From assembly GCA_038141705.1 (NCBI GenBank), contig JAYQIQ010000004.1, forward strand, positions 930,001 to 994,000: a stretch of DNA of 64,000 nt, given 5' to 3'. This DNA is from Eutrophomonas brisbanensis (lineage in GTDB: Bacteria > Pseudomonadota > Gammaproteobacteria > Burkholderiales > Eutrophovitaceae). The position numbers and the translations under genes are program-made. The notes below the pieces were generated by a model that was not told the DNA's origin, made no database searches, and saw nothing but the letters and a program-made list of their open reading frames with translations. Shown here in pieces: positions 49,641-58,229 of the stretch (position 1 is the stretch's first letter; each line of letters starts with the position of its first letter).

Positions 49641-50120
49641 TCATTGTAAGTCTGATTGGACCGCATCAATTGCTGCTTGCGCGCAGATGCCATCTTCATG
49701 CGCTTTGGCCCCCGAAACTCCAATGGATCCAATATGATCCCCGCTAGCTGTAATTATCGGCAACCCACCTTCAAACGTGGCGATGCCAGGAACATGCGCG
49801 ATACCCGGAACTCGCGTGTTTGCTATTTCCTCAAGCACTTTTGTTGAGAAAGGAAAACCTGCAGAGGTTTCAGCTTTCAGTATGGCAATGTCGATACTTT
49901 TAAGAAATGCTTTGTCCATTCTTTCAAAATATACGAGATTTCCACCAGCGTCCATGATCGCAATATTTAGACGCCAACCTTCCTGTCCTGCTTTCGCTTC
50001 ACAAGCCGCTGCCATTTTTTTGGCAATGTCTAAAGTGATGACTGGTCTCATTTCAACTGCCTGCGCAAGGCTCGCAGCAAGCAATGTGAGGCTAAATACA
50101 ACGCCTAGCAGTTTTTTCAT
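49641..50120 (-). CDS. Secreted GlcG/HbpS-family protein
   Basis: 159 residues with a clear signal peptide, MKKLLGVVFSLTLLAASLAQA, cut before VEMRP (first 20 residues of the signal shown as MKKLLGVVFSLTLLAASLAQ). The mature part has the GlcG/HbpS fold: AAACEAKAGQEGWRLNIAIMDAGGNLVYFERMDKAFL begins it and GGLPIITASGDHIGSIGVSG is the family block. The family includes haem-binding HbpS and GlcG of the glycolate locus; the role here is unknown. It is convergent with larB, 7 bases apart, and may be periplasmic. Confidence 0.83.
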   Translation of the reverse strand: MKKLLGVVFSLTLLAASLAQAVEMRPVITLDIAKKMAAACEAKAGQEGWRLNIAIMDAGGNLVYFERMDKAFLKSIDIAILKAETSAGFPFSTKVLEEIANTRVPGIAHVPGIATFEGGLPIITASGDHIGSIGVSGAKAHEDGICAQAAIDAVQSDLQ

Positions 50121-50147
50121 ATCTCTTCCTCCTTTGTAAAGTTCGAC

Positions 50148-51479
50148 TTATAAAACATATCGCGCTAAATCTTCGCTCTCTGACAGGTCACCTAGCCTAG
50201 CATCGACGTAACTTTTATCAATAGTAACAGTTTGACCTTGTTTCTTCGATGCATCAAACGACAGGTCCTCTAGCAATTTCTCCATCACTGTATAGAGTCG
50301 TCTCGCTCCGATGTTCTCTGTTTTCTCATTAACGTGCCAAGCGATCTCTGCGATTCGTTCGATTCCCTCATCAGCAAAATTAATCGTTACCTCTTCTGTT
50401 TTGAGTAATGCCTGATACTGAGTACATAAGCATGCGTCCGTTGAGGTCAGAATTTGCTTAAAGTCTTCTACGGTTAAGTTCGAAAGCTCTACCCGGATTG
50501 GAAATCTACCTTGTAGTTCTGGAATAAGATCAGACGGTTTTGATAAATGGAATGCGCCGCTTCCTATAAATAGTATGTGATCGGTCTTTATCATCCCATA
50601 CTTAGTGGTAACGGTAGTCCCCTCGACTAAAGGCAATAGATCTCTTTGTACCCCCTGTCGCGATACCTCTCCCGAACCCGTTTCCTGACGGTTAGTTATT
50701 TTGTCAATTTCATCCAAGAAGACAATACCATTCTCTTCGGCGTTTAAAACAGCTTGAACCTTGAGTTCTTCATCATTAACGAGCTTACTGGCTTCTTCGT
50801 CAACCAGAACTTTCATCGCTTCTTTAATTTTTAATTTTCGTTTCTGGGTTTTAGTCGCACCAATGTTCTGAAACATACCTTGGAGCTGCGAAGTAAGATC
50901 TTCCATTCCTGGGGGGGCTAGAATTTCCATTTGAGCTGAAATCTGGGGAACATCTATTTCTATTTCCTTGTCGTCAAGTTGGCCTTCTCGTAGACGCTTC
51001 CTAAATTTTTGACGAGTCGTATTATCTGTATCCGCACCACTCTCTTGGTTGAATTCGGTTCTCGCTGGGGGTAGTAGAGCGTCCAGTATTCTTTCTTCTG
51101 CTAGATCCTCGGCTTGGAATCGAACCCGTTGGGTTTCCTTTTCTCGCATTTGTTTAACAGCGGTTTCAACTAGATCCCTGATAATCGACTCGACATCCTT
51201 TCCAACGTAGCCAACCTCAGTAAATTTTGTCGCTTCTACTTTAATAAACGGTGCATTTGATAACCGAGCGAGTCGACGAGCGATCTCGGTTTTACCAACG
51301 CCAGTAGGACCAATCATCAATATATTTTTCGGCGTGATCTCTTGTTTTAGATCTTCCGGAACATGCCGGCGTCTCCATCTGTTCCGCAGTGCGATTGCAA
51401 CTGCTTTTTTGGCAGGATTCTGCCCAACAATATGTTTGTCTAGTTCATGTACGATTTCTTGCGGTGTCATTTCCGACAT
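50148..51479 (-). CDS. hslU: ATP-dependent protease ATPase subunit HslU
   Basis: 443 residues of the AAA+ unfoldase. It starts MTPQEIVHELDKHIVGQ; Walker A is GPTGVGKT at 57-64, Walker B is NGIVFLDEIDKI, GYVGKDVES is the pore loop, and the C terminus ends EDLARYVL, the tail that docks into HslV. It unfolds substrates for HslV. It follows hslV by 51 bases on the same strand. Confidence 0.98.
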   Translation of the reverse strand: MSEMTPQEIVHELDKHIVGQNPAKKAVAIALRNRWRRRHVPEDLKQEITPKNILMIGPTGVGKTEIARRLARLSNAPFIKVEATKFTEVGYVGKDVESIIRDLVETAVKQMREKETQRVRFQAEDLAEERILDALLPPARTEFNQESGADTDNTTRQKFRKRLREGQLDDKEIEIDVPQISAQMEILAPPGMEDLTSQLQGMFQNIGATKTQKRKLKIKEAMKVLVDEEASKLVNDEELKVQAVLNAEENGIVFLDEIDKITNRQETGSGEVSRQGVQRDLLPLVEGTTVTTKYGMIKTDHILFIGSGAFHLSKPSDLIPELQGRFPIRVELSNLTVEDFKQILTSTDACLCTQYQALLKTEEVTINFADEGIERIAEIAWHVNEKTENIGARRLYTVMEKLLEDLSFDASKKQGQTVTIDKSYVDARLGDLSESEDLARYVL

Positions 51480-51530
51480 AGTGCTCTCAATATCTATTGT
51501 GAAAGTTCTCTTTGACTTCTTAACGCAACT

Positions 51531-52073
51531 TTAGTAGTCAATAACTTCAATTGTGTGGTGTTGGTTGGTGTAAATACAGATGTCCCCTGCGATCGTCAGG
51601 GACTTTTTAACAATTTCCTCAGCTGACATCGTCGTGTTTTCGAGAAGTGCCTTTGCTGCAGATTGTGCATACGATCCACCACTACCAATTGCGACCAATC
51701 CATCCTCCGGCTCTACTACATCACCGTTTCCCGTAATTATCAAAGAGGTTTGCGTGTCTGCTACGGCTAGCATTGCCTCCAATCTTCGTAAGATTCGATC
51801 TGTCCTCCAGTCCTTTGCGAGTTCGACGGCCGAGCGTAGTAACTGTCCTTGGTGTTTTTCAAGCTTTGCTTCAAATCGTTCAAAAAGCGTGAACGCATCT
51901 GCAGTTCCCCCTGCAAAGCCTGCAAGGATTTTGTCGTGGTAGAGTCGGCGAACTTTCCTAGCAGATCCCTTCATCACACAATGACCAAGCGTTACTTGAC
52001 CGTCTCCGCCAATTGCGACCTGGTTGTCTCGCCTAACGCTCAGTATTGTTGTGCCATGCATTTCTTGACTCAT
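51531..52073 (-). CDS. hslV: ATP-dependent protease catalytic subunit HslV
   Basis: 180 residues. The precursor MSQEMHG is expected to be removed to expose the N-terminal catalytic Thr of TTILSVRRDNQVAIGGDGQ. FAGGTADAFTLFERFE, DWRTDRILRRLEAML and GDICIYTNQHHTIEV are family blocks. It forms the proteasome-like double ring that degrades proteins unfolded by HslU. Confidence 0.97.
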   Translation of the reverse strand: MSQEMHGTTILSVRRDNQVAIGGDGQVTLGHCVMKGSARKVRRLYHDKILAGFAGGTADAFTLFERFEAKLEKHQGQLLRSAVELAKDWRTDRILRRLEAMLAVADTQTSLIITGNGDVVEPEDGLVAIGSGGSYAQSAAKALLENTTMSAEEIVKKSLTIAGDICIYTNQHHTIEVIDY

Positions 52074-52141
52074 AATTAAATATCTAACTCCTATTGTGAA
52101 GAGGTAATTGCAAGCTCACCCTATAAGTAAAGCGAAGCGCG

Positions 52142-53038
52142 CTACTTTGAGTTTTTGTTTTTAGCCCTTGGGTGCGCCTGGTCATACACCTTTGCCAAGT
52201 GTTGCCAGTCAAGGTGTGTATAAATTTGAGTAGTCGAAATGCTAGCATGACCAAGCATTTCTTGGACGGCGCGTAAATCTCCGCTTGATTGCAGGACATG
52301 CGATGCGAACGAATGTCGGAGCATGTGAGGATGTACGTTTTGAGGAAGCCCTTGTTTCTTTGCCCATACACTTAATCGGTGTTGAAGTGTTCTTGGGCTA
52401 ATTGGCATTCCTTTCTCGTTTGTGAAAACGTATTCAGTCTCTGGAATATTTATAGATAATTTATGTTCAAGCCAATCGTTTATGGCCTCAATTGCTTTTT
52501 TGCCAAGCGGAACAATTCTCGTTTTGTTCCCCTTCCCAACCACGCGGACTGTTCCGGCTTGAAGGTCGAGAGAATCGGTTGTAACCATTACTAGTTCGGA
52601 TAGACGTAGTCCTGATGAGTAAAAAGTTTCGAAAATCGCTCGATCACGAGCGGAAAACTTTTCTTTTGATTTTATATCAAGCAGTTGCGCAGTCTCGTCT
52701 GGAGTAAGCGTTTTTGGTAGATGTTTCTTATTCTTTGGTGCTCGAATTCCGAGACAAGGATTTTGTTTGAATCCGTTGGTTTCGACTAAAAATGCAAACA
52801 GGCTGCGCCACGTTGATAAAGATCTCGCGATCGACGAGCTCGCCATCCCTTTACGATTTAATAATGCGATGGCTTTTCGGATGTCATGTGGAGAAAAGTC
52901 CTCAAGATGAGGCTTTGTTACGAGCGCAAATAAAGTGGTAATGTCACGCAGATAGTTTTTTACCGTGTGAGTAGAGAGTCTTCGCTCTTTCTCAATATGG
53001 GCAATAAACTTCTCAACTATGTCTTTTTGAGTAACCAA
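52142..53038 (-). CDS. xerC: Tyrosine recombinase XerC
   Basis: 298 residues. The N-terminal SAM-like domain (FIAHIEKERRLSTHTVKNYLRD) and the catalytic domain with SSGLRLSELV (Arg), MLRHSFASHVL (His and Arg), LGHASISTTQIYTHLD (Tyr) contain the full set of tyrosine-recombinase residues. With XerD it resolves chromosome dimers at dif; no dif site was seen in this window. It lies beside DUF484 and dapF, the usual gammaproteobacterial dapF-DUF484-xerC context, which favours XerC over XerD. Confidence 0.94.
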   Translation of the reverse strand: MVTQKDIVEKFIAHIEKERRLSTHTVKNYLRDITTLFALVTKPHLEDFSPHDIRKAIALLNRKGMASSSIARSLSTWRSLFAFLVETNGFKQNPCLGIRAPKNKKHLPKTLTPDETAQLLDIKSKEKFSARDRAIFETFYSSGLRLSELVMVTTDSLDLQAGTVRVVGKGNKTRIVPLGKKAIEAINDWLEHKLSINIPETEYVFTNEKGMPISPRTLQHRLSVWAKKQGLPQNVHPHMLRHSFASHVLQSSGDLRAVQEMLGHASISTTQIYTHLDWQHLAKVYDQAHPRAKNKNSK

Positions 53039-53058
53039 AGTTTTCCTCGTTCAACCCA

Positions 53059-53709
53059 TTAACCTTTTAAGTTTGTGGCGATAGCAGAGATGATTTGGCC
53101 CAATTTTTTTAGGAATAAATCACCCTCATCGGAGGAGAAAAAGCGTTGGTCTTTGGAATACATGATCAAAATACCTTTTTCCTCCCCCAGCATTAAGGGG
53201 ACGTAAGCAAAAGAACCTGAGTGCGATAGCTCGAGTTCAAGCAATAAATGTACGTCGAATAGTGGACCCGAACTGCATCTGGGTTGTTCTAGGTCCTCGA
53301 TAAAGCCTTCAAAAAGTTTTATCGAGTTAAGATTCTCTTCAGGAACATGTAGTTCACGTAACGGTATTGGTATAACTGCGGCTTTATCTATTCCAAAATA
53401 TTTTCTAAGGTTTTCGTAAAGCGATTCGCGTAACGCCTGCAGATTTTGAGATCCGATAATTTCAAGGATCAAAGCATGTAATGCATCGAAGATGGCCTCA
53501 TTTTCTTTGCCTATCTCAACCAGATCCAAAATCTTGGATTCCAGTGATGCGATTTTCGCTCGCAGCTGGGGTAGTTGATGATCGGATAGGGATACAACTT
53601 TGTTCCCTCCGGGTGGCGTTTTTATCGGCTTTTTAGCCAAGGCCGCCCCGTGAGTTTTTAAAAACTCCGGATTAGATATTAAAAAATCTAGGACCTCGCT
53701 ATCAGTCAT
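53059..53709 (-). CDS. DUF484 GAF-like protein
   Basis: 216 residues opening VLDFLISNPEFLKTHGAAL, the DUF484 N-terminal motif, followed by a coiled segment (about 45-75) and a GAF-like domain with SGSFAYVPLMLGEEKGILIMYSKDQRFFS-type strands (first part SGSFAYVPLMLGEEKGILIM). Its function is unknown. Start and stop overlap dapF by an ATGA-like 8 bases, and xerC follows after 20 bases; it is normally found in this trio. Confidence 0.92.
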   Translation of the reverse strand: MTDSEVLDFLISNPEFLKTHGAALAKKPIKTPPGGNKVVSLSDHQLPQLRAKIASLESKILDLVEIGKENEAIFDALHALILEIIGSQNLQALRESLYENLRKYFGIDKAAVIPIPLRELHVPEENLNSIKLFEGFIEDLEQPRCSSGPLFDVHLLLELELSHSGSFAYVPLMLGEEKGILIMYSKDQRFFSSDEGDLFLKKLGQIISAIATNLKG

Positions 53710-54538
53710 TTACGAGTGTTTCGCCCTCAAAAACTGAAACAGCAGGCCCAGAGAGAAGAACCGATTTGCCGGGACCTTCCCAGCAAACGCTCAATGTGCC
53801 CCCACGCGTTTGAATCCTGACTTTTGGATTCAGCGATCCAGATAAAATCCCAGTCACCGCTGCCGCGCAAGCGCCAGTTCCGCATGCTAGGGTTTCTCCT
53901 GCTCCTCGTTCCCAAACTCTGAGTTTAATTTCATCTTTAGAAATAATTTCCATGAACCCAACGTTAACTCGGTCTGGAAAGGCCTCGTGGATTTCTAAGA
54001 CTGGGCCTAGTTCCATAACCGGTGCTGTATCAACATAATCTACTCTGATTACCGCGTGCGGGTTTCCCATCGAGACCGCACTAAAAACTACAGTCTCACC
54101 ATCAACTAATAAAGAGTATGTCGATTGTTGCGCATCCATTTCCAGTGGAATTTCTGGTGGGGAAAAACGAGGCATACCCATATCTACGATAACGTCACCA
54201 TCATCCTGAAGAGTAGGGGTTATTAGCCCTGACCTAGTTTCAACCGTGATTGTTTTTTTATGGGAGAGGTTCTTTTCATGAACGTATTTCACAAAACATC
54301 GGGCACCGTTGCCGCATTGGCTGACCTCAAAACCATCAGCATTAAAGATACGATACCTAAAATCCGCCTGAGGGTTCTCCGCTGCCTCAACTACAAGCAA
54401 TTGATCAAAACCAATGCCGAAATGACGATTCGCTAATTTTTGGATTTGTTCTTTGTTGAGATGGAACGGTGAATCAATTGCATTCACGACTATGAAATCG
54501 TTTCCAGCCCCCTCCATCTTTGTGAACTTAAGTAGCAT
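53702..54538 (-). CDS. dapF: Diaminopimelate epimerase
   Basis: 278 residues from the ATG at 54538 (MLLKFTKMEGAGNDFIVV). The two active-site cysteines are in VSQCGNGARCFVKY and TLACGTGACAAAV. It converts LL- to meso-diaminopimelate for lysine and peptidoglycan. An upstream ATG at 54556 would add six residues that relatives lack. It lies 4 bases after the acetyltransferase gene. Confidence 0.96.
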   Translation of the reverse strand: MLLKFTKMEGAGNDFIVVNAIDSPFHLNKEQIQKLANRHFGIGFDQLLVVEAAENPQADFRYRIFNADGFEVSQCGNGARCFVKYVHEKNLSHKKTITVETRSGLITPTLQDDGDVIVDMGMPRFSPPEIPLEMDAQQSTYSLLVDGETVVFSAVSMGNPHAVIRVDYVDTAPVMELGPVLEIHEAFPDRVNVGFMEIISKDEIKLRVWERGAGETLACGTGACAAAVTGILSGSLNPKVRIQTRGGTLSVCWEGPGKSVLLSGPAVSVFEGETLVND

Positions 54539-54542
54539 TATG

Positions 54543-55079
54543 TCAGTGGCCCCCAAGGCGCTTACGAAAAACGTAGTCGTCCATTACAAACCCTTCGCCG
54601 ATCTCCACAACAATTTCTCTTGCTAATTTGAAACCAGTTTTCTTATAAAAGTCGATCGATGTTTTGTTGCCTTTATTGACTTGCAAGTATAACGAAGAGT
54701 AGTTTCGATCATAAAAAAATTTATCGATATATTCGATTAGAGATTTGCCGACACCATATCTTTGATACCTTGGGTGAACGTAAATCTTGTCTAGTTTTAC
54801 GTTCTCATTTTTGTCATCACCTTCACACTGCGCGAAACCACATAACTGATCTTTTATGGAAGCTTTGAACCAACAGCTTATCGGCCGATTCAGGGTGTTA
54901 TGAATTTCGCTGGGTTGATATCGTTGCTCAAGCATATAGTCAATCTGCTTGACTGTAATAATGCCCGGGTAATGTAGGTACCAAATCTCTCTGGCGAGTT
55001 TGCAAACTGTTTCTTTGTCAGAATCTTGCAGTAAAGATATGGCGACGTACAACGAGCTTGGATTGGCTTTCCTATCCAT
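54543..55079 (-). CDS. GNAT-family N-acetyltransferase
   Basis: About 178 residues. KLAREIWYLHYPGIITVKQIDYML is a start typical of a bacterial GNAT subgroup (first part KLAREIWYLHYPGIITVKQ), and DKIYVHPRYQRYGVGKSLIEYI has the acetyl-CoA binding RYGVGKSL (the R/Q-x-x-G-x-G/A pattern). YLQVNKGNKTSIDFYKKTGFKL completes the fold. Its substrate is not known. The ATG at 55079 overlaps the stop of the upstream acyltransferase by 8 bases; a longer in-frame start at 55166 would overlap much more. Confidence 0.8.
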   Translation of the reverse strand: MDRKANPSSLYVAISLLQDSDKETVCKLAREIWYLHYPGIITVKQIDYMLEQRYQPSEIHNTLNRPISCWFKASIKDQLCGFAQCEGDDKNENVKLDKIYVHPRYQRYGVGKSLIEYIDKFFYDRNYSSLYLQVNKGNKTSIDFYKKTGFKLAREIVVEIGEGFVMDDYVFRKRLGGH

Positions 55080-55948
55080 ACACAGGTTCCTCGCCAATTG
55101 GGCGTGTTTTGAATCTCTTGTGCACCCAGTAGTACTGCTCAGGGGATGCAAGTACACATTCCTCAATAAATTCGTTCATATTTCTAGTATCAGCACGGAG
55201 GTCTCCGCTCGGGTAATTGCCCCACGCGGGTGTGAATTTTATTATGTACTTATTCGTTTTCTGGTCTCTCCGAATCGTTACCGGAATGATTTTTGCCTTC
55301 GTGAGAGACGCGAGCCTTGGAACGGCGTCGATAGTGGCAGCCTCAACTCCAAAGAATGGAACAAAGATCGAATCTTTACTGCCAAAATCCATATCAGGCA
55401 GAAAAAATAGTGGTAGGCGCGCCTTTAATGACCTTACAACTTCTTTAATCCCATCTTGTCGTGAGACTAGACGAATATCTTTAAAGCGCGTTCGTCGTGA
55501 TTTAAGAAAATTATTAAAGACGGGGTTCTTCTGCTGACTGTACATCGATTGAGCATTTTCCTCCATCGATAGACGGATCGCCAATATTTCAACGCCAATG
55601 AAATGGGGAGCTAGAACGATGACTGGCGCTTGTCTGAGTGCATCGTCTAGAAAATTTTTTCCCTTCGATAGAAGCTAGTTTCCTGATACGCCTTTTACTG
55701 CCCCACCAGGCGATCGTGCTTTCGGCAATCGCTTTACCAAGGGAAACAAAATGTTTTTGTCTCAATTTGTTTCGATCGGATTTGGATTTAAGAGGAAAAC
55801 AGAGTTCGAGGTTGGTATCAACTACACGCCTTCGCTCGCGACCAAGAATCATAAATAGGATGCCGGCTATTGCACCCAACATCGCAAGAATCGGACGTGG
55901 CAGAAAATGCAAGGCCCACAGTAGCGTTAGTAAGGCTCTAACCAACAC
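55072..55948 (-). CDS. Lipid A late acyltransferase (LpxL/LpxM family), second copy, with a one-base frameshift
   Basis: 291 residues after removing one surplus A from the A-run at 55651-55654. An N-terminal hydrophobic anchor (LLTLLWALHFLPRPILAMLG) is followed by the RRRVVDTNLELCFP block and, after repair, the catalytic HX4E in APHFIGVEIL, then LPDMDFGSKDSIFVPFFG and RGDQK-like strands. These enzymes add secondary acyl chains to lipid A at the inner membrane. It follows the first acyltransferase by 14 bases, suggesting a laurate/myristate pair. Start is a GTG at 55948. Confidence 0.88.
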
Positions 55949-55962
55949 AGATTTTTCTAAGA

Positions 55963-56807
55963 CTAATTTCGTTCATGAGAGCCAGCTGGTTTTTTAAACC
56001 GGTTGTAGGACCATAAGTACTGAGACGGATTCTGCTTAACGATAACTTCAATACCTCTATTCAGCTGATCCGACGCTGTTTCGGAGGGTAGTTTCTCTGG
56101 TAATGCATTAAAAAAAGCTCATACCCACGGCCATTCGAAAGTCTTCTGGTGTGCATTAAGAAAACCGAGGCGCCACTTCTTTCAGCTAGTCTTCGCCACA
56201 TAACCATAGTATATGCAGGCCGTCCGAAAAATTCTGCCCATTCACCGTCACCAGAAGTTGGTACTTGGTCTGGGAGAATCCCGACAACGCCACCAACTTT
56301 TAGAGCCTTTAATAACATTCTGACTCCAGAGGTATCGGCTGGGGCTAGATTAATGCCTTCCCTAGATCTACCGAACTTCATTACTTTGCTCAAATATCGG
56401 ATCTTTGGCTCCCGATACATAGCGGTGAATGGGAATTTTGTCGATAAAAAATGTGGAATGATTTCAAAACATCCGATGTGCGGCGTCAAAAGAATAACAC
56501 CTCGTTTGTTGGCGATAGCTTCCTCAACGAGATCCAATCCGTGAACTGCCCGCATTAATTTTGCAGTAGCTTGGTGAGAACGAAACCATATGGCAGGTAG
56601 CTCCAATATAGCCTTACCACTCTCCAAAATATTGTTTTTTATAATATTTTTTGATTCTTCGCCACTGTAGACGAATTCAATATTCTCCCGAAGGCGTTGC
56701 GCATAGCTAGGGCTCAGTAACCACATGAGTTGTCCTACCAAACCACCCAAGACGTGTAAAACTTGTAATGGTAAATATGCCATTGCCTTGAATAGTAGCG
56801 TTAGCAT
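55963..56807 (-). CDS. Lipid A late acyltransferase (LpxL/LpxM family), first copy, with a one-base frameshift
   Basis: 281 residues after adding one A to the seven-A run at 56110-56116; this restores ELFFNALPEKLPSETASDQL and the conserved end QNPSQYLWSYNRFKK. The catalytic HX4E is HIGCFE in TPHIGCFEIIP, and the LPDQVPTSGDGEWAEFFGRPA loop is the acyltransferase signature (first part LPDQVPTSGDGEWAEFFG). Start at the ATG at 56807 (MLTLLFKAMAYLPLQV) gives the N-terminal membrane anchor. It is divergent from metK. Confidence 0.88.
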
Positions 56808-56891
56808 GTAAAGATAATGGTTTTTATGGTCACTTTTTGGTATTCTTCGCAACCTTTTAGCAATGCAGGTCTCAATTTTTAGGGATTTTTA

Positions 56892-58048
56892 ATGGCAGAC
56901 TATTTGTTCACTTCCGAGTCGGTTTCCGAAGGCCATCCAGATAAGGTGGCCGATCAAATTTCCGACGCAGTACTCGATGCAATTTTAACGCATGACCCCA
57001 AAGCCAGGGTTGCTGCCGAAACTTTGGTTAATACCGGTCTAGTTGTGATGGCTGGGGAGATTACCACCCACGCAGTGGTCGATTTTCAGCAAGTCGCGCG
57101 GGATACGATCAAGAGGATCGGCTACGACAATACAGACTTTGGTATCGACTATAAAGGCTGCTCTGTCCTAGTCGCATATGACAAACAAAGCCCAGATATC
57201 AAGCAGGGCGTAGATGCTGCACACGACGATCCGCTAAACCAAGGCGCTGGGGACCAAGGGCTAATGTTTGGTTACGCCTGTGATGAGACGGACGTGTATA
57301 TGCCGCTGGCGATACACCTTTCGCACAGACTCGTGGAGCGGCAATCAATGCTTCGGCGCGATGGACGCTTGCCATGGTTGAGGCCGGATGCAAAATCACA
57401 AGTTACGCTTAGATACGTAGATGGGAGACCGGACGCGATAGATACGGTAGTTCTTTCAACTCAGCATTCTCCTGATATTGATTTGGCCAAGATTAGAGAG
57501 GCGGTGGTGGAGGAGGTAATTAAGCCTGTGCTACCAAAAGAGCTCATTAAGAGCGATATTAAGTATCTCGTAAACCCAACTGGTCGATTTGTGGTTGGTG
57601 GCCCACAGGGAGACTGTGGCCTAACTGGGCGCAAGATTATCGTCGACACATACGGGGTGCAGCCCATCATGGCGGAGGAGCTTTCTCTGGAAAAGATCCC
57701 TCGAAGGTGGATAGATCAGCAGCATACGCAGCTCGATATGTGGCGAAGAACGTTGTGGCCGCTGGCCTTGCTAGCAAGTGTGAAGTTCAAATCTCCTACG
57801 CAATTGGAGTAGCCGAGCCTACTAGTGTTTCGGTGACAACTTTCGGTACGGGTAAAATCGATGATTCAAAAATAGCTGATTTAATTAGCGCGAATTTTGA
57901 TCTTCGTCCGCGGGGGATCGTCCAGATGTTGAACTTGCTGCGACCGATCTACGAAAAAACGGCCGCTTATGGTCATTTCGGAAGAGATGAGCCTGAGTTT
58001 TCATGGGAAAGTCTTGATAAGGTTGAAACTCTCAAGGCAGCTTTGTAG
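56892..58048 (+). CDS. metK: S-adenosylmethionine synthetase, with a one-base frameshift
   Basis: 385 residues after adding one G to the run at 57654-57657, which restores [20 protein letters not shown] and joins to KVDRSAAYAARYVAKN. FTSESVSEGHPDKVADQISD, GAGDQGLMFGYACDET and [10 protein letters not shown] are the three family signatures. It makes S-adenosylmethionine from methionine and ATP, the start of the methyl cycle completed by ahcY and metF downstream. The break is in a key motif of an essential enzyme, pointing to a sequence error. No SAM riboswitch was seen in the 84-base upstream gap. Confidence 0.95.
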
Positions 58049-58071
58049 TCATAACAATTCGTGGTCTCGTG

Positions 58072-58086
58072 TTTTACGCGGTAAAA
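58072..58086 (+). repeat. Inverted repeat upstream of the SAH riboswitch
   Basis: TTTTAC (58072-58077) and GTAAAA (58081-58086) form a perfect dyad around GCG. The right arm overlaps TAAAAT (58082-58087), a plausible -10 box for the riboswitch transcript, so the dyad could be an operator. I found no good -35 at the matching distance, and 6-bp arms can arise by chance. Confidence 0.4.
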
Positions 58087-58096
58087 TACGGGACAT

Positions 58097-58160
58097 TGCT
58101 GAGGAGCGTTGCGACCCACTCTTGTGAATTGGGCTAGGCTCAGCATCTAAAACGGCGCTC
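58097..58160 (+). promoter_or_regulatory. S-adenosylhomocysteine (SAH) riboswitch
   Basis: The leader of ahcY fits the SAH riboswitch. Stem P1 pairs TGCTGAG (58097-58103) with CTCAGCA (58139-58145). The core GAGGAGCGTTGCGACC begins at 58101, followed by a hairpin with CCCA/TGGG arms and GGCTCAGC. A pseudoknot pairs GAGCG (58104-58108) with CGCTC (58156-58160). SAH binding turns expression on, so accumulation of the toxic by-product induces its hydrolase. The gene behind it is ahcY, as in known examples. Confidence 0.9.
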
Positions 58161-58179
58161 ATAAACCCTCAGGAGGTTT

Positions 58180-58195
58180 GTGAGCACTTGCTCAC
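58180..58195 (+). other. Hairpin between the riboswitch and ahcY (possible expression platform)
   Basis: GTGAGC (58180-58185) pairs with GCTCAC (58190-58195) around ACTT, with further GAGG/CCTC pairing outside. It lies 20 bases after the riboswitch core and 34 before the ahcY start, where an expression platform would sit; no T-run follows, so control at the ribosome site (AGGAGAGTGAG) is more likely than termination. This role is inferred. Confidence 0.55.
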
Positions 58196-58229
58196 ATGCC
58201 TCATGTTTAGTTTATTTTAGGAGAGTGAG

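Noticed and set aside
56853..56891. SAM riboswitch upstream of metK
   Set aside because: Only about 84 bases separate it from the divergent gene and no SAM-I, SAM-II or SAM-III core is seen.
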